From the NCBI GenBank assembly GCA_045580305.1, contig JAZNNQ010000036.1, positions 24,580 through 88,579 of the forward strand: a DNA stretch of 64,000 nt, written 5' to 3'. Shown here piece after piece: positions 17,604-25,445 of the stretch (positions within the stretch are counted from its first letter, which is position 1; every line of letters starts with the position of its first letter). Made by a program: the position numbers and the translations under genes. The DNA comes from RGIG7332 sp045580305. GTDB taxonomy: Bacteria > Bacillota > Clostridia > Oscillospirales > JAAYXM01. A model generated the notes under the pieces. That model searched no databases, was not told the origin of the DNA, and saw only the letters and a program-made list of their open reading frames with translations.

Positions 17604-18791
17604 ATGAATGACAATATAGAATTGAACAAAGAGGACTTTGAGGAAACCAGATATTCGCGTCTTGAACTTATTCCCTGGTGGAATCAGGAACTTTTGCACG
17701 GTTCTACGGTTATGGTTGTGGGTGCCGGCGCCATAGGCAACGAGCTTATTAAAAATCTGGCACTCCTTGGCATCGGCAAAATCCTTATTGTGGATATGGA
17801 TAAGATTGAACAGACAAACCTTACCCGTTCAATTCTCTACCGTATGAAGGATGTCGGCAAATATAAATCTCAGGCTGCGGCAGAAGCGGCAATGGAGATC
17901 AACCCTGATGTAAAGGCGGTTTGTCTTAATCAGAACATCGTTACCGATATCGGTCTTGGCGTATTCCGCTGTATGGACATCGTCCTTGGCGGTCTTGACA
18001 ACCGTGAGGCACGACTTGCCATTAACCAGTCCTGCTATAAGGTGAACAAGCCTTGGATAGACGGTGCCATCGAGGTTTTAAACGGCTTTGCCCGTGTATT
18101 TGTTCCGCCCGGTCCCTGCTATGAGTGCACGATGACCGAAACCGACTGGCGACTTATCAATAAGCGCAAGTCCTGCGCGCTGCTCACCCATGACGAGATG
18201 CTGGAGGGCAAGACTCCCACAACGCCCACCTCCTCTTCAATCATTGCCGGTGTTCAGGTGCAGGAAATGTTAAAACTTCTCCATAACGACAGAAATCTTC
18301 CCACACTGGCAGGTAAGGGCTATGTTTTCAACGGCCTTACTCACGACTCCTTTGTTGTGGAATACCAGCTTAAAGAGGATTGTATGAGTCACGATCTATA
18401 CGACAATATTATTGAAACGGACTGGTCAGCTCGTACCGTGTCCCTGAAAGAAATTTTAACACGGGCAGAGCGTGAGCTTGGCGAGGGTGCGATAATCGAA
18501 TTTGACCGTGACATCGCCACAAGAGCAACCTGCGCTTGCGGGCACAAGAAGGACATCTTCAACACGGTAAACCGTCTTCGCGGCAAGGATATTGTCTGTG
18601 AAAAGTGCGGAAAATCAATGCAATTTGAGACTGTACATACAATTAATGGTGAGGAAGATTTCCTCGACAAAAAGCTTTATGATATCGGCATACCCTTGTT
18701 CCACATTATTGCGGTGCGAAAGGGTATGAAATATGCTTATTACGAATTATCCAAAGATAAAAACGAGGTTTTAGGGGGGTTGTTTGAATGA
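17604..18791 (+). CDS. E1-like ThiF/UBA-family Ubl-activating enzyme
   Basis: A 395-residue adenylating enzyme expected to activate the Ubl with ATP and carry it as a thioester. Residues about 14-235 form the ThiF/MoeB/E1 fold: GAGAIG (40-45) for nucleotide, D64, NLTRS with R75 as the likely arginine finger, LDNREAR (131-137), and TTPTSSSIIAGVQVQE (206-221) as the ThiF-family end motif. C172 and C175 (CYEC) may bind zinc; C191 in RKSCALL is a candidate transfer cysteine. A C-terminal zinc-ribbon-like module (CACGHK and CEKCGK) lies in the last 90 residues. The stop overlaps the E2 ATG by four bases (ATGA), so the two are translationally coupled. ThiF proteins also serve thiamine and MoCo pathways, but the neighbours here point to conjugation. 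Confidence 0.92.
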   Translation: MNDNIELNKEDFEETRYSRLELIPWWNQELLHGSTVMVVGAGAIGNELIKNLALLGIGKILIVDMDKIEQTNLTRSILYRMKDVGKYKSQAAAEAAMEINPDVKAVCLNQNIVTDIGLGVFRCMDIVLGGLDNREARLAINQSCYKVNKPWIDGAIEVLNGFARVFVPPGPCYECTMTETDWRLINKRKSCALLTHDEMLEGKTPTTPTSSSIIAGVQVQEMLKLLHNDRNLPTLAGKGYVFNGLTHDSFVVEYQLKEDCMSHDLYDNIIETDWSARTVSLKEILTRAERELGEGAIIEFDRDIATRATCACGHKKDIFNTVNRLRGKDIVCEKCGKSMQFETVHTINGEEDFLDKKLYDIGIPLFHIIAVRKGMKYAYYELSKDKNEVLGGLFE

Positions 18792-20506
18792 ATGCAAGAA
18801 TGAGGCGTATTGCTTCCGACTGTGAGCAGATAAAGAAAAATTTTTCAAATCACAAAAACATCGTTGTTGAACCTATTGGCGCAGAGCCTGCTGTAAAATA
18901 CAGGGTTACATACTACTTAAATGGTATCTATCTGCAGGATGATGGCAGAATTGAAACCCTTGGCAAGCACATTGTAATCATCACCCTGCACGCTGAGTAT
19001 CCCAGATACAAGCCGATCTGCACCATTGCCACTCCTATCTGGCACCCCAACTTCAGGGATGGACAGATTTGTATCGGTGACATTTGGGGCGCAGGCGAGT
19101 CGCTTTCCGACATTATTATCAATATCGGTGATATGATTCAGTATAAATCCTGGAACGCTTCCAGTCCCCTTTCCGCTGATGCTGCGGAATGGGCTATCGA
19201 GAACAAGCATCTGTTCCCGGTAGGAAATATCAATCTCTGGACCGGCGAGGAAGAGGACGGTACGCCGAAAAAGGACTTCGACATCGACCTTTTCGATGAT
19301 GAAGATGCTGATTCTGTTGAGGAGACACCTGCGGAGGTCGTAGAAGAAACTCCTGCCGAAGTCGCGGAAGAAGTCCCCGTGGTTGTTGCCAATGACATTC
19401 CTGCAGCGCCGGAGCCCATCACTCCCCCACAGATTGTGGAGGATGTAAACGACTTTGAAATCACTGCAGACGAGCTTGTGGGCATCGACTTTGTGCCCAC
19501 TGCGGTAAGAATGCAGGGCGGTAATCAGTATGGCCAGACCGCAAAAGGCGGAAAGGTAAACTTTAAAACCGTCTTTATGAAGGGAATTTTATACGGCCTT
19601 ATCGGCGGTATCATCGCTTGGCTGCTACAGGAATTCCTGTTTGATGTGGATTCATTTACCATCTTTACCGATTGGCTCGGTAAATCCATATACGGTGCGT
19701 CCGACTCGGACATTGCTCTTGCTGTAAGATTAAGCTCCGCAATTAGCTTCTGCGGCGTTGGTCTTGCCATCGGTGCGGTTATGGGTCTTGGCGAGGGTAT
19801 ATATTACGGTTCTGCTGAGAATACCGCAAAATATGCGGGTATCGGCGCGGGTTTGGGTCTTCTTCTGGGCTTTGTGAGCGGTTTTATTGCACAGATGCTC
19901 TATTCCGCACTTCTCAGCGATACATCCGAGTACACCTCTGAGATATATCTTGCAATAGTAAGAGCTTTAGGCTGGGCTATTTTAGGCGCAGGTATCGGTG
20001 TTTCCATCGGTCTTATAAAGCCTGAGAAGATGCGCATTATTAACTGTACGCTCGGCGGTCTTGCAGGCGGATTTGTAGGCGGATTTTTATTCAACTTCAT
20101 CAGTTCGGTCAGCGTAAGCGACAATGACACCGGTATAATCCCCCGTTTGGTCGGTATCGTGCTTATGGGTGCTTTGATCGGTCTTGGCATCGGTCTTTTG
20201 GAGCAGTTTGCTAAATCCGCTTGGCTCAAGGTTATACGAGGCGAATTTGAAGGTAAGGAATATCTTGTATTTGCCGGCCAGACCACTATCGGTAACAGCG
20301 GCAAAAATACCATCGTTCTCTTTAAGGATAAGCTTGTTGCGCCCTATCATTGCGAGATTGTCCAGGAGGGTAACAAGTATGTGCTTGTGGACAAAGGATC
20401 TCCCATGGGTACCGTTGTAAACGGAATGCGTGTTACCCGCCATGTTTTAAAGCAGGGCGATGCCATAGCAATAGGTAATTCCGTATTGATATTCAATACA
20501 AAATAA
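18788..20506 (+). CDS. E2-like ubiquitin-conjugating (UBC) domain fused to six membrane segments and an FHA domain
   Basis: A 572-residue fusion. Residues 1-150 are a UBC/E2 domain: HPN at 86-88, the active Cys95 in DGQICIGDIW, W100, and SPLSADAAEW near the end, as in classical E2s. An acidic linker (about 155-240) holds repeats of EETPAEV. About six Gly-rich membrane segments run from 262 to 472. The C-terminus, about 485-572, is an FHA fold with GTVVNG (541-546) and H521. Canonical FHA residues for phosphothreonine are altered: the usual GR is GN (502-503) and the usual S-R-x-H is A-P-Y-H (518-521). Both ends should be cytosolic with an even segment number. A membrane-fixed E2 with an FHA domain implies conjugation at the membrane and a specific partner; the partner is unknown. 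Confidence 0.92.
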   Translation: MNARMRRIASDCEQIKKNFSNHKNIVVEPIGAEPAVKYRVTYYLNGIYLQDDGRIETLGKHIVIITLHAEYPRYKPICTIATPIWHPNFRDGQICIGDIWGAGESLSDIIINIGDMIQYKSWNASSPLSADAAEWAIENKHLFPVGNINLWTGEEEDGTPKKDFDIDLFDDEDADSVEETPAEVVEETPAEVAEEVPVVVANDIPAAPEPITPPQIVEDVNDFEITADELVGIDFVPTAVRMQGGNQYGQTAKGGKVNFKTVFMKGILYGLIGGIIAWLLQEFLFDVDSFTIFTDWLGKSIYGASDSDIALAVRLSSAISFCGVGLAIGAVMGLGEGIYYGSAENTAKYAGIGAGLGLLLGFVSGFIAQMLYSALLSDTSEYTSEIYLAIVRALGWAILGAGIGVSIGLIKPEKMRIINCTLGGLAGGFVGGFLFNFISSVSVSDNDTGIIPRLVGIVLMGALIGLGIGLLEQFAKSAWLKVIRGEFEGKEYLVFAGQTTIGNSGKNTIVLFKDKLVAPYHCEIVQEGNKYVLVDKGSPMGTVVNGMRVTRHVLKQGDAIAIGNSVLIFNTK

Positions 20507-20525
20507 CAAAGGAGAGATAAGTAGT

Positions 20526-21344
20526 ATGAAATACAGATTTTTAAGTGTACTTCTTTTATCAATACTGCTTGTCTCTCTTCCTGCATATGCAATAAATTTC
20601 ACAGCTGAGGATACATACAATTCGGTAGTGGTTGTATATACAGGATCCGGGGTTGGTAGCGGTTTTGCCATTGAGGAGAATATTATAGTAACCAACGCCC
20701 ATGTTGTTGAGGACAGCAAAAATGTGGCGGTCACTCTGTATAACGGAGATACAATAGAGGGACTTGTCATTAAGACAGACGAAACACAAGACCTTGCGCT
20801 GATACAAGTTGACGAAACGCTTGTACCGCTAAAGGTCAGCGAAGAAAAGCCCGCTATCGGGCAGGAGGTTTACGCTATCGGTGCGCCGCGGGATATGCCC
20901 TATACGATGACAAAGGGCATTATATCCGCCCTTGACAGAAAATTAGGCAAAAATTCCTACATACAAATTGACGCTTCGATAAATTCCGGAAACAGCGGCG
21001 GCCCGCTTGTCGATGAAAACGGCAATGTAATAGGCATTATTACATTAAAGGCCACCGATGCGGAGGGTATCGGCTTTGCAATAGCCGCGTCCGAGATGCT
21101 GTCCTTTACAAAGGATGCGGAGGAAGTACCCTTCACCCCATCAACCGAAGCGCCCCCGCAAGATGATACAACACAAGCTGACGACACGGATTTAGAAAAA
21201 CTTACACGAGAAAACGAAGCTTTAAAAATAGCGGTAATTGTTTTATCTGTATTTCTCATCGCGTGTATTTTAGTAATTTTAAAACTTCGCGCTAAACCCG
21301 CGAGAAAAGACGAATTTGATTTTGAAATTGAAATTGAGGAGTAA
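20526..21344 (+). CDS. membrane-anchored trypsin/HtrA-like serine protease
   Basis: A 272-residue S1-family protease. A signal peptide (about 1-22) exports it. The catalytic triad is visible: H59 in TNAHVV, D89 in QDLALI, S157 in GNSGGP. The fold is that of HtrA-like proteases but no PDZ domain follows. Instead there is a short acidic linker, a coiled helix and one C-terminal membrane segment (about 233-256) with a small charged cytosolic tail, so the protease domain faces outside. It is placed between the E2 and the first JAMM gene. Its substrate may be the outer domains of the operon's membrane proteins; that is inference. Confidence 0.9.
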   Translation: MKYRFLSVLLLSILLVSLPAYAINFTAEDTYNSVVVVYTGSGVGSGFAIEENIIVTNAHVVEDSKNVAVTLYNGDTIEGLVIKTDETQDLALIQVDETLVPLKVSEEKPAIGQEVYAIGAPRDMPYTMTKGIISALDRKLGKNSYIQIDASINSGNSGGPLVDENGNVIGIITLKATDAEGIGFAIAASEMLSFTKDAEEVPFTPSTEAPPQDDTTQADDTDLEKLTRENEALKIAVIVLSVFLIACILVILKLRAKPARKDEFDFEIEIEE

Positions 21345-21349
21345 TGAAT

Positions 21350-22222
21350 ATGAAAAAGAAGAAAAGTAAATCCAAGGCTTCTGATAAGCATATAACTCCC
21401 GACTTACCACAAAATATTGTTCCCGTAGGCGAGCGAGTTTTTGATGAGAAAAACATCTACATTCATCAGAAGGTCTACGCACAAATACATAAATTTGCCG
21501 CCAATAAAACCGAAAATGAGCATGGTGGTATCTTAGTTGGCAGAGTTTTAAATGAAATGGGCAAGGAAAACACGATTATAGAAGGGTTTATTGAGGCTAA
21601 ATACAACGCCGCAACTCCCACTACCCTCACCTTCACCCACGAAACCTGGGAATATTTCCACAAGGAAATGGACAAGAGGTATAAAGACAAAAAAATTGTG
21701 GGTTGGATCCACACCCACCCTAATTTTGGAATTTTCTTGTCTGAAAACGACAGATTTATACAGCAAAACTTCTTTAGTGATGTAAATCAAGTAGCATATG
21801 TGGTCGATCCCATACAAAACGAAGAGGGCTTCTTCTTCTGGGTAGATGAAAAATTAGAGCGTTGCCCGGGTTTTTACTTATTTGACAAAAACGGCATTAA
21901 AATACGCCAGAAGGCATGGAGTACGGAGGAAACCGCCGAATACGAGGAGAAAAAATCCTCATCCGGTATCCTTTTACCCATTCTTATGGCACTTGTAATC
22001 ATCCTGAATCTGATATTTATGATGAGTCAGAATTCCAAAATAAACAGATTGGAAAAAGAACTTTCCGATGTTAAATATGTTCTTAATAACTATGGCCTTG
22101 CGATACAAGATATCCTTACTAACCAGGCACAGTTTGTATTGCCGGAGCAGCAGCCGACTGATGTATTGCCGGAACAGCAAGATCAACAGCCCGCAACTGA
22201 ACCTGTTCCACCCATTCAATAA
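21350..22222 (+). CDS. membrane-anchored JAMM/Mov34 metallopeptidase (deubiquitinase-like), copy 1
   Basis: A 290-residue protein. The N-terminal about 170 residues form a JAB/MPN domain with a complete JAMM site: E57, then H121-x-H123, S131 and D134 in WIHTHPNFGIFLSENDRF. One membrane segment (about 206-225) follows, then a short coiled coil and a Pro/Gln-rich tail, predicted outside, leaving the peptidase in the cytosol. I start it at the ATG at 21350: GAGGAG is 8 bases upstream, whereas the ATG at 21344 is only 2 bases from it. Expected to mature the Ubl or cleave it from targets. It is a paralogue of the gene at 23133. Confidence 0.92.
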   Translation: MKKKKSKSKASDKHITPDLPQNIVPVGERVFDEKNIYIHQKVYAQIHKFAANKTENEHGGILVGRVLNEMGKENTIIEGFIEAKYNAATPTTLTFTHETWEYFHKEMDKRYKDKKIVGWIHTHPNFGIFLSENDRFIQQNFFSDVNQVAYVVDPIQNEEGFFFWVDEKLERCPGFYLFDKNGIKIRQKAWSTEETAEYEEKKSSSGILLPILMALVIILNLIFMMSQNSKINRLEKELSDVKYVLNNYGLAIQDILTNQAQFVLPEQQPTDVLPEQQDQQPATEPVPPIQ

Positions 22223-22244
22223 ATAAATACGGAGGTATTTGACT

Positions 22245-23120
22245 ATGAATTTTATTGGTAAAGTTTGCCCTTATTGCCAGACCGAATTCAAAGAGGGCGA
22301 TGACATAGTGGTGTGTAGTGTCTGTGAAATGCCGCATCACAAGGAATGCTGGATAGAAAACAAGGCCTGCACCACCTTTGGTTGCACCGGTACCATCGTA
22401 GGCGCTGATCAATATGCTGAGTCCACCGAAAAAGGTAACTACTGTTCAAAATGCGGCGCCGCAATGGAGGAAGACCAGAAGTTCTGTTCCGCTTGCGGAT
22501 CTCCCGTTGGTGCTTCCGGCGAGCCGCATTTCAAGCCTTCCGGTAGCAGTGTGTCCACGGCCGCAGGCACTCCCCAAAGCAATGTGCCGCCCGTGTATAC
22601 CCCTCCCCAGTACACACGCCCGCCCCAGTACAATAACAGTTACAGCGGCGGTTATACAGCAAGCTCATCCCAGAATTCAGCTCAGAATTCAACCCAGGAT
22701 GATCCGGATCTCTCCGCTTTCATCGGCTCTAATCAGCCCACATATATTGACAAGTTTAATAGAATGAGCATTGCGAATTCTGCTACCTCCTGGAACTGGT
22801 GTGCTTTCTTGTTTGGTACAAACTGGTTTGTTTACAGAAAAATGTACGGCATCGCCGCTGCATATTACGGAATCTCCTTTGTACTCAGCTTTATACCTCA
22901 CCTTGGTCGTTTATTATCGATTGCGCTGAGCATCTGTGCAGGAATTTTCGGTAATTATTTCTACAAACAGCATGTAGACAGCGAGCTTCGCGTCGCAAAA
23001 AGTATGGACGATTATAATAAAGCCGCTTATATTGCAAAAAAAGGCGGAACAAGCGTCCCTGCTCTTATTATCGTCTTGGTAATTATTTTTATAATCAATA
23101 TGATTTTACAAGGTTTATAA
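22245..23120 (+). CDS. prokaryotic RING-like zinc-finger protein with DUF2628-like membrane domain (candidate E3)
   Basis: A 291-residue protein, start ATG 22245 (GGAGG 9 bases upstream). Residues 1-55 carry a treble-clef/RING-like pattern: C8, C11, C24, C27, H31/H32, C35, C42, C47, with MPHHKECW in the middle, as in the Prok-RING family. A zinc ribbon follows (C67, C70, C81, C84), then a Pro/Tyr/Gln-rich linker. From about 160 on is a DUF2628-like domain (TSWNWCAFLFGTNWFVYRK) with several membrane segments including one at the very end. In context of E1, E2 and Ubl it is the best E3 candidate, recruiting the membrane-bound E2. RING folds in bacteria can also just bind proteins, so E3 activity is inferred. 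Confidence 0.88.
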   Translation: MNFIGKVCPYCQTEFKEGDDIVVCSVCEMPHHKECWIENKACTTFGCTGTIVGADQYAESTEKGNYCSKCGAAMEEDQKFCSACGSPVGASGEPHFKPSGSSVSTAAGTPQSNVPPVYTPPQYTRPPQYNNSYSGGYTASSSQNSAQNSTQDDPDLSAFIGSNQPTYIDKFNRMSIANSATSWNWCAFLFGTNWFVYRKMYGIAAAYYGISFVLSFIPHLGRLLSIALSICAGIFGNYFYKQHVDSELRVAKSMDDYNKAAYIAKKGGTSVPALIIVLVIIFIINMILQGL

Positions 23121-23132
23121 AGGATGTTCCTT

Positions 23133-24089
23133 ATGGAAGATACCAATATTGAAATTTTAGATACCGAAAATGTAATCGGCAACGGCACGGCTGCCCTACC
23201 GGTGAATTTTGTCCCCGTGGGAAATATCAAGAAGGACAATGTGCAGGTGTACATCAAGCAGGATGTCTATAAGCAGATTGAGAAATTCTCCAAGGAAGAC
23301 ACGAAAAATGAGGTCGGCAGTATTTTAATCGGCAAATATATCGCCGAAGAATACAGATATACGGTTATTATCTCGGATTTTATCGAAGCAAAGTATACTG
23401 ATGCTTCTGCTGCCACCCTTACCTTTACTCACGAGACCTGGAATTATGTGTGGAATGAAAAGGACGCTGAGTATCCCGATAAAACAATTGTAGGATGGCA
23501 GCATACCCATCCGGATTATGGAATTTTCCTATCTGAATACGATCTTTTTATTCAGAAAAATTTCTTTAATTTTCCTTGGCAGATAGCCTATGTAGTGGAT
23601 CCACTTGCTGATACCCGCGGTTTTTTCCAATGGAAGAACGGAGAAATTTCAGAACTAAACGGTTTCTATGTTTACGACGAGGTGGGCGAGGAAATAAAAA
23701 TCGCAAAGGGTACGAAGCCGGCCAAAAAGCGAATTTCCTTTTTGACTATTCTTTTGGCCTTTTTGCTTATTGCCTCCGCATTTCTCGCGGTTTCATTCGG
23801 TATAGAAAAAAATTCTGTGGCAGAACGGCTTGAAGAGGCCCTCGATTTTATCGAGCAGCAGAATAAGATCCCTCCGGATGCACCAACTATAACTCAACCT
23901 GTCCTTCCCGACGATGTTGAGACCTTTAAGGTGTATATTATCAAGCCGGGCGATAGTTTAGAGGGTATATGCAAAAAGCACAGTTTAAATTATGCCGAAA
24001 ATATACAGACGATTCTGCAGATCAACAGCATAATCGATGCAAACAAAATATATGCGGGTCAAAAGCTGTACCTACCTATGGGAAAATAA
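23133..24089 (+). CDS. JAMM/Mov34 metallopeptidase with membrane segment and LysM domain, copy 2
   Basis: A 318-residue protein, start ATG 23133 because AAAGGA is 8 bases before it and abuts the in-frame ATG at 23124. The JAB domain has E60, H124-x-H126, S134 and D137 (HTHPDYGIFLSEYDLF). One membrane segment (about 202-223) is followed by a helix and a C-terminal LysM (about 265-315: VYIIKPGDSLEGICKKH, then IYAGQKLYLP). LysM binds peptidoglycan, so it should lie outside and the peptidase inside. A Ubl peptidase anchored to the cell wall is an unusual arrangement. N-terminal halves of the two JAMM proteins are clearly related (both IEAKY, LTFTHETW, AYVVDP). Confidence 0.93.
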   Translation: MEDTNIEILDTENVIGNGTAALPVNFVPVGNIKKDNVQVYIKQDVYKQIEKFSKEDTKNEVGSILIGKYIAEEYRYTVIISDFIEAKYTDASAATLTFTHETWNYVWNEKDAEYPDKTIVGWQHTHPDYGIFLSEYDLFIQKNFFNFPWQIAYVVDPLADTRGFFQWKNGEISELNGFYVYDEVGEEIKIAKGTKPAKKRISFLTILLAFLLIASAFLAVSFGIEKNSVAERLEEALDFIEQQNKIPPDAPTITQPVLPDDVETFKVYIIKPGDSLEGICKKHSLNYAENIQTILQINSIIDANKIYAGQKLYLPMGK

Positions 24090-24105
24090 AAAAAGGGGTG
24101 TTTTT

Positions 24106-25371
24106 ATGACAATATGTTCGCGTTGTGGAACAGAAAATGATGTAGATGTAAAATTTTGCAGGGAATGTGGTAACAATTTGACAATTAATGTCAACGAGCC
24201 CACGCAAGAAGATTTAAAAAGTTTAGCCGATACTTTAAATGCGAACGCCGCTACTAATGAAAAACAGCCTTTCAATCTGAATAAAATCCTCTCCGACTTA
24301 CCCAAAAATATATGGAACAAAGTAAGGGAAAGTATATTTTTCAGAAAAAAGAAAAATGCGATTATTACGCTTTCCTCAATTTTACTGATTGCCATTTTAA
24401 CCTTCGGTGTATTGAACAGCGGATATATAGCATTTACCACGGCGTACAATATGGGCAACTATGATGCGGCAAAATCTATACAAGAATGGGCTATCAATAG
24501 TGACGCAGTTAAAGCGGATATAAAAGACTTTGTAATTGCCCAAATGAACGATTATTATGAGGATTTTCGTACCGGAAAAATCACTTATGATGAAGCTAAC
24601 GAGAAATTCGATATTGCCATTCCTTTTTGCAATGATCGCGATGCCAAGATCAAAGCAACCAACTTAAAAAACTCGCAGGACTCTTTTTCCAAAGCAGGTG
24701 AATACGAGAAAAAAGGCGATGTTTACAATGCGACTTTGGAATATCTTAATGTAATTGAAGATGATGAGAATTACGCTGCTGCCCAGGAGAAAATTAAAAC
24801 GCACAAACCCACTGTAAAGCAGCAGGCTATCACTCAGATGCAAAAATGCGTTGCCGCTAACGACTTCAATACCGGTTTGAAACTGGTTGAGAATATGGAA
24901 AAGATATTCTCAAATGACACTCAAATCAACAATTACAAGAAAGATTTTGAAGCTCGCAAAGAAGCGCACAGAGTTCAGCAGTTGAAAAACAACCAAAAAG
25001 TTAAAGTTATTAAGGCTTATGCCTATAATGACGGGTATTACACCATTTTCAGAAAAGCTACTGTTATTGTGCAGAATTGTTCAAATCAAGTAATCAAGGA
25101 ATACACTGTCGGAATCTTACAGTTTGACAATAATGGCTATCCTGTTGATGTAGAGTATTCCTATCAGGGTGATGATAACTGTTTTATGGGCAAAGGCCAA
25201 TCTGCAAATGTTCAACCCGGAAGTACATACGGTGGAAATCGATATTGGAATATAGCAGACAAAGCCACAAAATTAAAAGCGTGTGTAAAATCTGCTGAAT
25301 TCTACGATGGTACAGTATGGACAAATCCGTACTATGCATATTGGCTCGAGGCCGAAAAAGACCGCTATTAA
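24106..25371 (+). CDS. zinc-ribbon membrane protein with helical repeats, last gene of the ubiquitin-like operon
   Basis: A 421-residue protein, start ATG 24106 after AAAGGGG. The N-terminal zinc ribbon is C4, C7 and CREC. A membrane segment lies near residues 85-105. The predicted outer part has TPR-like helices (NMGNYDAAKSIQEWA; QDSFSKAGEYEKKGDVYNAT) and a C-terminal beta domain from about 300 (KVKVIKAYAYNDGYYTIFRK), resembling FxLYD or DUF5780-type modules. It shares the ribbon-membrane-outer domain plan of the first two operon genes. No enzyme motif is seen. It ends the operon; the next gene has its own promoter and no terminator hairpin is evident between them. Confidence 0.85.
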   Translation: MTICSRCGTENDVDVKFCRECGNNLTINVNEPTQEDLKSLADTLNANAATNEKQPFNLNKILSDLPKNIWNKVRESIFFRKKKNAIITLSSILLIAILTFGVLNSGYIAFTTAYNMGNYDAAKSIQEWAINSDAVKADIKDFVIAQMNDYYEDFRTGKITYDEANEKFDIAIPFCNDRDAKIKATNLKNSQDSFSKAGEYEKKGDVYNATLEYLNVIEDDENYAAAQEKIKTHKPTVKQQAITQMQKCVAANDFNTGLKLVENMEKIFSNDTQINNYKKDFEARKEAHRVQQLKNNQKVKVIKAYAYNDGYYTIFRKATVIVQNCSNQVIKEYTVGILQFDNNGYPVDVEYSYQGDDNCFMGKGQSANVQPGSTYGGNRYWNIADKATKLKACVKSAEFYDGTVWTNPYYAYWLEAEKDRY

Positions 25372-25384
25372 ACAAAAGTGTACA

Positions 25385-25413
25385 TTGCATTTTAAAATAA
25401 ACGGTGCTATAAT
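25385..25413 (+). promoter_or_regulatory. promoter of uxuA
   Basis: TTGCAT (25385-25390), 17 bases, TATAAT (25408-25413), just after the end of the ubiquitin-like operon and about 30 bases before the uxuA ATG. Confidence 0.7.
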
Positions 25414-25445
25414 GTAAAAAACGCCACGATAAAGGAGCGATAAAT

